Positions 36,703 through 47,433 of a stretch of DNA of 64,000 nt are shown one piece after another; position 1 is the first letter of the stretch, and the number at the start of each line of letters is the position of its first letter. The notes beneath the pieces were generated by a model that was not told the origin of the DNA, did no database searches, and saw only the letters and a list, made by a program, of their open reading frames with translations. The DNA comes from Eutypella sp. D-1 (taxonomy: Eukaryota; Ascomycota; Sordariomycetes; Xylariales; Diatrypaceae), in NCBI GenBank assembly GCA_023313575.1, contig JAJTTP010000004.1, positions 1,116,001 through 1,180,000 of the forward strand, read 5' to 3'. The position numbers and the translations under genes were made by a program.

Positions 36703-39700
36703 ATGGACGATTCTCTTGATAGACGCGTGATGTCGCCATCGCCTTCCCCCGGTGGCATCCGCGTCAACAAGCGCGTTCCCTCACAGGGAAGGCTCTACGC
36801 CCTCTCCCGAGGCTCGAGCGGCCGCACGGCTTTCGAGTTCGTGAGGGAACAGTATGCCACAGTTCACCAACGGGCTCGCCGCGACCTCGGTGCGAGCGTC
36901 GGGGATGGTGCCTTCGACACCTCTCACAACGGCCTCCTAACATGGATTCGCAATGAACGTATCACGGGGCTGCCACACAAGGGTGGTTCGTGGGATCGCG
37001 TTTTAATAGGTGCACAATACTTCGCCGCTCAGGTCAACCGTCTGAGAGAGATCATCGAGTCATTCGCACCTGATTTTGAAGCTGCATCTAACCTGGTCTT
37101 CGGTCAATGCCTGCTCCTACTTGAGGCAAGTAAACACCCTCTCGCGTAATGTGGTATTTGTTGTTAACAAGGAGATAGCTTGGCCATGAGAATGCGGCTG
37201 CGCTGGAGACCGCCTTCAACTTGTTCTACCAGCTGGGACTTGAGCTCTCACCCCTGCTGAATGCCGACCACATCCTCGTGGCGCAGCCGTCTATCGTAGA
37301 GAACGTCGGTCGTGCGTTCTCGGAGCTCCTTAACATCGTATCCGGTATCGCCATCGGCTTCTACTCGGCCGTGCACGGCGGGCGCCAGTCCACTCGCCTG
37401 GACATCTACGTCACGTTCAGTGCGCCCATTGAAAACTTCCGCTCCCGGGTGGAGCGGTGCTTCTACGAAATGTGGGCTTACGAGCTCCACCAGCACAACT
37501 TTGACGACGATGACCACCTTGAGCTGCTGCGGAAGTGGCTGGCACCGCAGGACTCGGTCCTCGCTTTCCTCGCCGCCAACCGCATTAGCCTTACAAGCCG
37601 GCCCGAGGAGTACACCTGCACATGGATCCAACCGCACCTGAACCAATTCTTCAAAAACGAGGAGAAGGCTCTCGTTGTTGAAGGCAAGACCGGATCCGGT
37701 AAAACTACCCTCGCCAACTGGGTCGTGAACCGTCTCCAACGCCCTATCGGCGGTAGGGCAGTCACTACTCTTAGCTTCTTCTACGGTAAGTCGGCGATCG
37801 CTCGTGCAATCTACACGGGAGATGGGTGGGTGGCTAATCGGATTTTAGATTCGAATGTTACAGCCAATGCTACGAGCCTTGGCATGCTGAAGACCTTCCT
37901 GTATCAGCTGATGTCCTTAAAGATCGGAAATATAGATCTTTTCGATGCTATCTTCCACGCGCACGCCGAGTCCAGGTCGCTATCGAGCGCCGAGGCTCAG
38001 GAAGAGAGGCTCTGGAGGACGTTGCACGACGCCCTCGATGCGATCGTCGAGGATGACGGTGACATGGTGGCCCTCGTTGTCGATGGCCTCGACGAGATGG
38101 TTGGGCAGAAGAACGCCGCCAAGCGAGTAAGCGTGAAGCTCCATGAGCTAGCACGTGGGCTCTCTGGCGTTCGTGTGATCCAGTTCTCGCAGCCACTGGA
38201 ACTGGATCTCGGACCGTCTACCGAGAAGCTCGAACTATCTCTGGATAACATCGGGGATGATATCCAGGCTGTTGTCCGCCAGGGTCTTTATCGCATTGCC
38301 CACTTTACCAACAGAGACTACATTGATCAGGAGTATCTCGTTGACGATATCGTCGCGGTGTCCGATGATTCCATGCTTTCCGCGTCTCTCTCGATACAAT
38401 ACCTGCACCTTCAAAATACAAACGAGGACTTCACAAAGGCTGTTCAACTCATCACCAAAGCGCCGTGCACCATATCTGATCATATCCAAAGGCTGCTTAT
38501 GCTCACCAAGTTGGACCAGGACGGCCAATCAGTCTTGTCGTTTCTCGTCTCCGCGCAGAGGCCCTTAAGCTTGCATGAGATAGAGCTACTCCTACGATCT
38601 AATTCCAAAGGTGGCATCGAGAGGACCATTGTCACAGGCTCGATACTGAAGTCTGTCTCGGCCTTCACGGTCGCTTCCGAGGGTCTGGTAGCGATCAAGC
38701 ACAATGCCATCGAGCGGGCTCTCCTCTCCATCCCTGACAATTCTCCCGTGTCACTGCACCTGAAGGAGCGTCACAGGGACCTGTTGATGCGCCTATTCGC
38801 AAACGCCAGCTCGCACCTGCGACGGGACACTGGGGATGAGCTTCGCCTCGAGTTTCTGACCCCTGCAGAGGTCGACAGGAAGGTCGGCGCAAACCATTTG
38901 CTGGAGTATACTGTCCGGTACTGGACGACCCATTTCAAGCTGTCGTCGTTGTACAAGGTTCAGGGTGACCTTCAGCTACCTAGGGAGTTCGCCTCGGTAT
39001 TCCCGACATCCATCACATTCGCCCTCTTAGAAGCAGGCTGCTGGCAGACCCAGTCTTTCCCCCATGAGGCTATCGAGCTTCTCACAATCGCGTTCCGCGT
39101 TCGAAAGGCCCTATTCGGCACTGAAAACCCGAGCGTGCTCCAGTCGGCCATCATATGTGCCGTCTTTTACGGCAGCGTCTTGTCCCGTCCTAAGGAGGCG
39201 GTAGAGTGGTACGCCTACGTTGTCAGGATTGGCCGTGTGGTGCTCAGTGTGCAGTCCGAATTGCTCATTACCTGCTGTCAAACCCTGCTCCGCATCTCGG
39301 AGACACTTGTTACCAAGACACGCACGGAGATAATGACTTACCGGGAAGAGGTCTTGACTGTGCTCATCTCGTCCTACACACACCGGTACGGAGCATCGTC
39401 GAAGGAAGTTCTCAAGGTCTACGAGGCACTCAGCGAGCTCTACATTTCCATCTCTGAGGAGACGAAAGCGGTGGAGATCCAGAAGAAGATTCAGGAAATC
39501 AACATCGTGATACACGGTGGCCGCCGCGAGGAACACGACACAGTCGATAGACACCTAGACGTCATCCTCAAGCAGCACACGCATACCAAGGAGGTAGACA
39601 GATTCGAAGTGCTGCTCGGGGGCTATATGGGAGAGCTGGAGGAGTCTTGGACCATCGAGCGCGTCTACCGCATGCTGCAGCTCGCCGCGAAGCTCATCAA

Positions 39701-42700
39701 GGAAGAGAAGTTCGTCCAGGCGGAGGAGATTTACCTAGAACTTTGGCTCAAGCTCACCCACCACTGCCGCACAACACAGGAGTGCGAGTGGCACGAGAAG
39801 AAGATCGAGGTTATGCTCGAATACTCTTCTTTCCTTATTACGCACAAGCGCGTTGAGGAGGCCTCGGCCGTGCTGATCTGCTGCTGGAATGAGTACGCGG
39901 AGCACCATGTTTCTGTGTTCGAGTCAGTCATCCTGCAGCTCAAGAAGGTCGCAATTAGTATGAAGACGGTCGGCCTGGTGTCCCTGTCCCTGACGGTGTT
40001 CCAGAAATGCTGGTCTTGGTTCAAGTCGTCGCACAAAGAGAGCACGACGGAGTTCAAGCAGATCGAGGAGTACATTGCCACGACGTCCAAGGAGATCGTC
40101 AAGAAGTCAACCACTACCACGACCATCGCTACATCGTCTGAGACCGTCATCCGAGAGGTCTTCGAGGAGTCTTTCGCGTCCAGCAGCGAGGAGACTCAGA
40201 TCACCACTACTACCGTTGAGCTCTGCGAATCCCTTACCTCAATCTACATCGAGCAGGAGCGCTGGTCGGAAGCCATCTCGGTCATCAGATCCACGCTGAA
40301 GAAGTCATGGGCAGCTTTCTTCTCAGAGTCCATCGAGAGCATTACGATGACTGAGACATTCTCCTCTGAAAGCATCGAGCTGGTGTTGAAATTGGCGAGC
40401 TGCTACATCAGCGAGAAACGTTTCGAGAAGGCGGAAGACGTCTACTTGAGGCTTTACCGTGTGCATCGCAAGGTTTATGCCCTAGATCATGCGTCGGTGA
40501 TCCGGTTCGGCGAGCTGTACTTGGAGTTCCTCAAAAAGCATGACATGTTCAGCCAGGTCATAAGCTTCTACCAGGAGCTGCTGGTCCAGTACCGCTCCTT
40601 CTATGGGCCTTCGCACGCGAAGACTATCGCCGTCCTGTACTCGCTGGGTGCCATCTGCCGACGCCACCACATGACCCACGGTTACTGGGTTGAGTACTAC
40701 CTCGAGATCGTCACAACCCTGAACAAGGGAGCCCTAGTCTGTCACGAGAGCGCATTTGATGCCCTTATCATAGTCGCCGAGCACTATTACGAGACTTTGC
40801 GGTACTCGGAATCGCTGATCCACTTCCGGTCCATCGTGGCGACATTCGTCAAGTTCGGAACCAAGTTCAAGTTCTTCGAGAACGTGACGGCGACGCAGAC
40901 CATCTTTGAGAAGTACTATCGGGCCATCGAGGAAACCAAGGTCGAGATCCATGAGCATGTCAAGGTGCTCAAAGAGATCCGTGAGGCGTGCTGCAGGCAC
41001 TACGGCGAGTCTTCGGCTATCGCGGTCAGCGCTACCGTCGTGCTGGCCGAGACATGCACACGCAGCGAAAAGTTCGAGTACGAGGCCGCATCATACTACG
41101 AGCACATCCTCAAGAACTCCAAGACCGTGTCTACGACGGTGGTAAAGCGCAGCCAGAGCACGCTCAAATCCCTGTACGTCAAGCAGGCCACATCGACAAG
41201 CTCGTCCTCGACCACCGTCACCAAGGAGATGGTGGAGAAGGCGACCACGATGACGTATGAGCGCTACTCGGAGATTAGGAAGACGCACTCGTGCACGCAT
41301 GAGGCGACGTTGACGCATCTGCGGGAGCTCGTGACGCTGTACCAACGACAGCAGAAGTCGGAGCTTGCAGTCCGGGAGCTGCGCAGCCTTGTCGTAGACT
41401 GCTTCACGAAGGTGACTTCTTCGAGGGAGCTCATCGCCGTCTCACGACAAGTCGCGGCTATCTACGTATCCAGCGGCTACGTTTCGCAGGGGCTCGAGCT
41501 CGTGCGTGAACTCAAGCTGCAGGTCATATACAGGTCGGTGTCCAAGGGGTGCAGCTTCGACGTGACCAAAGCCGGGAGTGCCTCCTTCGCCTTCATTGCA
41601 GCCCTCGAGTACCATCTCCGCGCCGATTACTCCTTGACTGTTGCGACCTACATGGCAGAGCTCATGGCTGAGCATTTGTACTATGAGCGTTTCGTGTCCT
41701 GCGTCAAGGCAAAGTCCACCATCGAGGTCGTCATTCTGCACGCTGCCCGCCTGCATGAGATTTTGTACCGCACAGGCCGCAGCACGGACTTCCAGGTCAT
41801 CATCGAGCGACAGGCGGCGGAGTACTTCGTAGTCACTGAGGCCGCGGTAGTCAAAAAATCGTCGAAAGAGTCGGCTGCGGTTTTCGTCAAGGTGCTGTTG
41901 GCACACTTCTCCAGACGCGCGGCGCGACCCACAAATTTCGTCGGCTCCGCTGGCCATGCAGCAGTCGAGGAGCTCACACGCCTTCTGACAGCGAAGAAGC
42001 ACCAGGCGGCCCTCGACCTTGCCGGTTGCACTTTCGAGTTCCTGATGGCACATGAGGGACTTGACGACCCGACGGAAATAACGTTGGGCTTCCAGCTGTG
42101 CCTGATGATGGCTGGACGCGGGGGCCACAGCCACCCAGGAGCCGACACGGCACTCAGCAAGTCGATGCTCAAGTTGTCGCACGATATTCTCGTTGCGGTC
42201 TTCACCATTTGCGAGGCAAGCAAGATTGACCTGGCGCGTTGCCCATTGGCGGAACTCAACGAACTCGCAGGACTTGTTGGCGCTCAAGGGGATCTTGGCC
42301 GCCTACAGTGGCTACTCGAGATCTTATGGAAGTCGCGTGAGGGCCAGGCCTCCTGGACCCCTGATGTAATTCTCACGCTCGGTCGGCGCCTCGTGCAGGC
42401 AAAATTCGCGGGAGGCAACTATGCCGCAGCCATTCGACTTGCTGAAGATCTCGTCTACAACGTGCGTCGTGTGCACGGCCCGCGACACAAGCAAACACTC
42501 GACATGTACGCGTTGCTTGCGAGTTTGTACACAAGCGCTGGACAACACTGCCATGTGCAGGCAACTGCGGCGCCGAGTGCTGTCACGACAACGGGTAACG
42601 GGAAGAGCGGGAACAATAGCCAACAGAGCACGGAATACAGGCAGCGAATGGCGGGCCTCGCCCGGACCTACTTCAAGAAAGCTATCTTCGTCAATGAGGA

Positions 42701-43235
42701 TGTGCTCAAGTTAATCGTCGACGCGACCGCTGATGATAGCGATGCCGACGATGATGGGGATCAGTACTCGGTCGCCAGCGGTTTCAGTAACCGTGGATCA
42801 GTAACAGGCCGAGGAAGGGGAATGGGAAGCCGGCGTTCGTCGAACCTGACGCGTCTCATGGGCAATACGAATGGCAACAGCAACGTCACTGAGACGAATG
42901 GCGAGTCTGACAACATCAATGGCAGTAAGGCCAAACCTATACAGGCCTCGGCGGACCCAGAGGGACTACCTGTCCTGGCCGAGGCAGCACGCAGGCATTT
43001 GAGGCTGCTCAAGCTAGCAGTGCAGCGCTTCGGAGGTTGGGGCAGGCCGACCGCCGGTCGCCAGGTGCATATCCTGACCGCCAAGGTGTGGAAGGAGCTG
43101 GGCTCGGAGCTGATGGTTAAAGAGGAGGACGCTCTCAGCACCAAATGGAAGGTTGATGGTTTCGGTGGCGGCAAAGCCGAGGCAGGCCTCGATGAGGATG
43201 GGTTCAAAGCCCCCACAAGCTGGACAATCTACTAA
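36703..43235 (+). CDS. NLR-like STAND NTPase: N-terminal helical domain, NACHT, TPR-like repeats
   Basis: Three exons, 36703-37125, 37179-37785 and 37849-43235, give 2138 aa. The first intron has a GC donor (AG|GCAAGT) and joins LLLLE to LGHENAAALETAFNLFYQ. The second is an in-frame 63-bp intron (GTAAGT, branch CTAAT, TTTTAG) whose removal yields FFYDSNVTANATSLGMLKTFLYQL. Residues about 40-270 match the helical domain found before fungal NACHT modules (DUF7708-like, starting at GGSWDRVL). Walker A GKTGSGKT is near residue 310 and Walker B LVVDGLDEM near 418. From about 600 to 1960 the protein consists of helical repeats of TPR/kinesin-light-chain type (for example KAEDVYLRLYRVHRKVYALDHASV), interrupted by Ser/Thr-rich inserts near 1092 and 1456. 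The C-terminus has an Asp/Asn/Gly-rich tract. Fungal STAND proteins act in heterokaryon incompatibility and proposed innate immunity. No HET, lipase or other killing domain is visible at the N-terminus. An additional 5' exon (36510-36537) is possible. Confidence 0.87.
37126..37178 (+). other. GC-AG intron in the STAND gene
   Basis: The donor reads AG|GCAAGT, the usual context of rare GC-AG introns. The branch is TTAAC-like and the acceptor GATAG. Any GT donor nearby would put the conserved downstream segment out of frame, and an in-frame TAG just before 37179 forces splicing here. Confidence 0.8.
37786..37848 (+). other. In-frame 63-bp intron within the NACHT domain
   Basis: GTAAGT donor, GGCTAATCG branch and TTTTAG acceptor. 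It has no in-frame stop, so retention would insert 21 residues just after the first NACHT strand (LSFFYG). Removal gives the usual spacing between FFY and GMLKTFLYQL. Confidence 0.82.
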
Positions 43236-45170
43236 AAAGTGGCATGTGAAATCTTTCGCATTTTGGTTTTCGCTATGTTGTGGAGGTGGGCGGCCTCCTA
43301 AAATTTCATTCCTTGATATCTTTCCTTTGTTGACGATAGTGTCGATGACAACATGTGGGCCGAATGGGATGGGTAATGTTTAATGTTATGTTTCATGTAT
43401 CAATAGGCAGATTGTATGTTTCCTGAGTGTTAGCTAGTCAAAATGCACGCATTGCTTTCCTACCTGGCACGCTATCCGTGATTCGCTCTGGTTCCCGGTT
43501 GTCGGCTTCTCAAACAGCGACGCTGTCGTTAGTGCGGAATACCAGTAGAGCGGTTCCGGAGGGCCTCAAGCGTTTGGAATTATTTCCGCGAGATACCCAC
43601 ATGCATACATCCTAGTCGATGGATATGCCCATCTCAGTCTTCCTCAATTTCCTCATCTCTTCTCCTTGATAGAGAAATGGAATAGACTATGGGCTCGGAA
43701 TACCTAGGATGAAAGAGCATCAGCCATTTGAGAAACACTAGCATGACTAGATTAGTTATAGTTTTTTATATAGACCAGCGAAAATTCCTAGTGCATAACC
43801 GCCGAGACCAATGATAGTTGAAATACGACTTGGCTGGACGGTTCGAAGCCGGCCGAGATCATGATCGGGAGCAGGATATTATATAAGTGGCTTCCAGATC
43901 TTTGCCGTTTCTCACATGAGGCTACTGTCACTTTCTCCCGCGATGCTGGACGGTGGCCTGCGATGTGGGGTGCCTAAGGAGGACTTCAGGAGTGGAGGAT
44001 TCCCTATTTGGCACTGATACCCGTGCTAAGATTAGATCAGATCAGATCCATCTGTCCCTTCCCCTTGGGTCCAGGTGGCCAAGGAGGCCAAGACGACGAA
44101 GGAAGCAATTGAAGAAGGGCCGGGTAGAGGCATTTTCGTGCAACGGCGGCAAATGTATCGGGTGCATTTGGCGTTGTTCTTGGTGTGATTCCGATGATTA
44201 GCGCCACGGTTGGCATCCTAAAGGATTGTGAGCCGTTACAATATACACAGATGAATAGACAAAACATTCGGCCGTAATGGCATAGTAGTTGTAGAATGGC
44301 CTGATAGTAAGAAAGATTGAAAATTTTGTGAGCAATGGCAGTGAGCTAGCAAGTCAGGATCGGCCGAGAACGTCCGGGATTTAACAGCAACTGATTTTCG
44401 GAATGAGCTTCCTTTCGGGGCTACCGGCGCCCCGGTGAATGTCTCGGCAGGATTTTTTTGGTTTTTTTTTTTTTTCTCTTTTTCTTTTTTTACCTCTCTC
44501 TTTTCCTTATCTTTTCGCACCTCAATTCTCCGGATGTTTCTCCGGGTGTTCATGATTGATGTTGTAAAAGTGTTAGGCTAGATGCATGTCTTGTCGCATT
44601 GTGAAAGCAATGTTGTATGGAGTGGTGTAGCTTCCAAGTTCGTATTGGAGAAGTCTGTCTTTTGCGACAGCCGATCATCGGCTTCGTCTTGTTGTGGACG
44701 CGTCATGTGGAAAGCATCGAACATGGTGTTGCGACTTCCCGACTCCCCGACTCTACTGTTCTGCATTATCAGATGTTAGAGTTACCCAAGTTTGCATACT
44801 TAGTAGCACCATAACTTGCACCTTGAATTCTTGACTTCTCTTGGTATAGAAACATAATTCAGGGTGCAAAACTCTGCAAGCCACCAAACGTCGGTCTCGA
44901 CCGGACTCGGCCCTACTTCTATTTAAGCACAAAATAGCGGAGAGCCCTGGAGGTAGCGTAACGACCCTGCGATGTTTTCAGCTTTGCGAGCTTTTTCAGG
45001 TCGTAAACGCTAAAATGGTTGGATGGGAGGGGCGCCTGCCATTGTCTGGACAGTCTTAAGCTCCATTAGCTTAATCCTATCGTGGTAATAAGTGGATATT
45101 ATGGGCCGTATCAGTCCCGCTATTATATAAGAATTACCAAATTTGGTAAGGGCGCATCTAATCAGATTCC

Positions 45171-45178
45171 CAGATAAG
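45171..45178 (+). promoter_or_regulatory. Possible GATA-factor site upstream of siderophore transporter
   Basis: CAGATAAG lies about 500 bp before the start codon, close to an ATCAGATTC that resembles the ATCWGATAA iron-repressor motif of SreA-type GATA factors. A second AGATAA is at 45471-45476. Iron-dependent repression of this family through GATA sites is known in other fungi; binding here is inferred. Confidence 0.35.
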
Positions 45179-45470
45179 ATCAGAATCATCTTATAGTGAA
45201 TTGATTAGCAGGTGGGCAGATTTGGCTGGATGGGTCGCGCCTGATGGGTCACACCTTCTGGGCTACTGAGCTGCTGAGTTTGGAAATCCGGATTGGATTT
45301 TTGGGATTCATTTTTTAACTACCTAGGTATCAATGGCTCAACTTACTGCGAACCTTGAAATAGGCGCCTCTTTCCGTAGCCGTACTAGGGTATGCATACG
45401 TGCATAAGTAGCCCATGTAGCCCATGCACCCCATAACCTAGAGCTCTGCCTGCCTACCTGAGATAAAAGG

Positions 45471-45476
45471 AATCCC
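45471..45476 (+). promoter_or_regulatory. Second AGATAA GATA-type site
   Basis: AGATAA about 205 bp upstream of the siderophore transporter start. Short motifs of this kind occur often by chance. Confidence 0.3.
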
Positions 45477-45681
45477 AGCCTCCCCTGCGAACCCCCCCTT
45501 GCTTTTCCAGTATTCTCTTTTTTTATTTACAAAAAAAGAAGAAAATTTACGGCTCAATGCCAACGACAACACCGGAGCCTCGGTGATATTGGAGTAACAA
45601 GCCTCAGATACCTCCCTCCATAATCATACCCTTAACTTGAGTGATCGATAATCGGCACTGGCTATTTGAAGTTCTCCAATC

Positions 45682-47433
45682 ATGGATGTCGAGCGCGATA
45701 ATCGAGAGGGCGGCAGCGCCGAACCTAAAATCGAGGATACCGCCAGCGAACGAAGCCTCGACTCGACTGAGAAAGCCGCTCACGTACAGGGTGTTGCGCG
45801 TATCGCCGCCATCTCTGCCGCCTTCACCCTGCCCTTGAAGACCATTCTCTTCATCGGAATCTTCCTGGTTGCTTATAGCTATGGCCTTGACGCCACCCTC
45901 AGGGGTACCTACCAGACCATGGCGACCAACAGCTATCAGCATCATTCCATGCTTGGCACTGTGAATACGGTCCGTGCCATTCTTGCTGCCGCTATTCAGC
46001 CTCCGTATGCCCGCGTAGCAGACAAGTTCGGCCGAGTGGAACTCCTCTTTTTCTCCATCTTTTTCTACATCATCGGCACAATTGTCGTTGCTGCGTCCAA
46101 CGATGTCAACTCCTTCACCGGCGGTCAGTTGCTCTACCAGGTCGGATACACCGGTCTCATGCTTCTGATCGAGGTTCTTATTGCCGACGTCACCTCCCTA
46201 CAGAACCGTGTGCTCTTCTCCTTTGTTCCGGCTCTCCCCTTCATTATCAACACTTGGGTCTCCGGTGATATCGCTCAGGTTACTGCGGCACAAGCCGGTT
46301 GGAGGTGGGGTATCGGCATGTGGTGCATTATCCTCCCCATCTGCGCCCTGCCCTTATTCTTCCCCATCTTCATGGCTAAAAGAAGGGCCGCTGCCCAAGG
46401 AAAGTTACCTCCACGCCGCCAACCCGGTGATAATCGCACCATCGCCCAGAGACTCCTTGGTCTTGTTGAGGAGATAGATCTGGTTGGCATTCTGCTACTC
46501 AGTGCCATGCTGACCCTCATCCTCCTACCCCTCACTCTGGCCGGAGGTACCACCCAGACCTGGAGGACGGCTAGGATCATTGTGATGCTCGTGATCGGCG
46601 TTCTCTGCATCCCTCTTTTCGCTATCTGGGAACTGAAGTTCGCCAAATACCCCTGCGTCCCTTTCAGTGCTCTAACTGACCGGACCATCATTGCTGGTCT
46701 AATTATCGCTGTTGGTTTGAATATGTCTTGGTATCTGCAGGGCGATTTCCTGTATACGGTCCTCACGGTCAGTTTCGACCAAACTGTCAAGGACGCGACC
46801 CGCATCGCTTCCCTGTACTCTTTCGCCTCGGTCATTTGCGGTGTTCTCACTGGTGTTGGTGTACGCTACACGCGACGCGTCAAGCCTTTCGCCATGGCTG
46901 GCACCCTCGTCTTCATCCTCGCCATGGGCTTGCTCATCAAATACCGAACGGGCGAGGCCGGTGTGGCAGGCATGATTGGTAGTCAGGTCATTCTCGGTGT
47001 GGGCGGCGGCCTTTTCTCGTACCCTGTACAGGCAATTGTGCAGGCGGCTTCGAGCCACGAGCATATGGCTACCGTGACCGCCCTCTACCTCGCGTTCTAC
47101 CAGATCGGCTCAGCCCTCGGCAATGCCATAAGCACGGCCATCTGGACGCAGGTGCTGCCGAGCTCTCTACTCGAGGAGCTCGGCGATGCAGACCTCGCCG
47201 CCTCGGCATACGCGGCTCCGCTTGACTTTGCGGTCGAATACCCCCATGGAACCCCGCAGCGCGTTTCCATGGTGGCCGCCTACAGCCATGTACAGCGCTA
47301 CCTTGCCATCACTGGCCTCTGCCTGTCCATCATCACCTTCGTTGCCTCCTGCTTCCTACGCAACTTCCGCGTCGATGGCAGGCAGAGCTTGACGGAGGAC
47401 GAGAGGAAGGGGAGAGTGGTCGCGAGCAATTAA
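45682..47433 (+). CDS. Siderophore-iron transporter (MFS, SIT/MirB/ARN family)
   Basis: A single exon of 583 aa, the normal size for this family. A hydrophilic 50-residue N-terminus is followed by about 14 membrane segments. Recognisable blocks are FLVAYSYGLDATLRGTYQ in the first segment, QPPYARVADKFGRVELL (MFS loop 2-3 motif), VGYTGLMLLIEVLIADVTSL, WRWGIGMWCIILPICALPLF, SWYLQGDFLYTVLTVSFDQ, and near the end the periplasm-like loop with SYPVQAIVQAASSHEHMATVTALYLAFYQIGSALGNAISTAIW. Members take up ferric hydroxamate siderophores across the plasma membrane with protons. Which siderophore is used cannot be told. No siderophore synthetase or reductase is in the window. GATAA sites upstream suggest iron control. 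Confidence 0.93.
   Translation: MDVERDNREGGSAEPKIEDTASERSLDSTEKAAHVQGVARIAAISAAFTLPLKTILFIGIFLVAYSYGLDATLRGTYQTMATNSYQHHSMLGTVNTVRAILAAAIQPPYARVADKFGRVELLFFSIFFYIIGTIVVAASNDVNSFTGGQLLYQVGYTGLMLLIEVLIADVTSLQNRVLFSFVPALPFIINTWVSGDIAQVTAAQAGWRWGIGMWCIILPICALPLFFPIFMAKRRAAAQGKLPPRRQPGDNRTIAQRLLGLVEEIDLVGILLLSAMLTLILLPLTLAGGTTQTWRTARIIVMLVIGVLCIPLFAIWELKFAKYPCVPFSALTDRTIIAGLIIAVGLNMSWYLQGDFLYTVLTVSFDQTVKDATRIASLYSFASVICGVLTGVGVRYTRRVKPFAMAGTLVFILAMGLLIKYRTGEAGVAGMIGSQVILGVGGGLFSYPVQAIVQAASSHEHMATVTALYLAFYQIGSALGNAISTAIWTQVLPSSLLEELGDADLAASAYAAPLDFAVEYPHGTPQRVSMVAAYSHVQRYLAITGLCLSIITFVASCFLRNFRVDGRQSLTEDERKGRVVASN

Larger units (their letters stand above)
43236..45681. other. Intergenic region
   Basis: About 2.4 kb without a coding signal. 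It contains a pyrimidine-rich tract at 44450-44510 and, near its end, two GATAA sites upstream of the siderophore transporter. Confidence 0.5.

Noticed and set aside
41442..42287. Minus-strand frame of 281 codons inside the STAND gene
   Set aside because: Shadow of the TPR-repeat coding strand.
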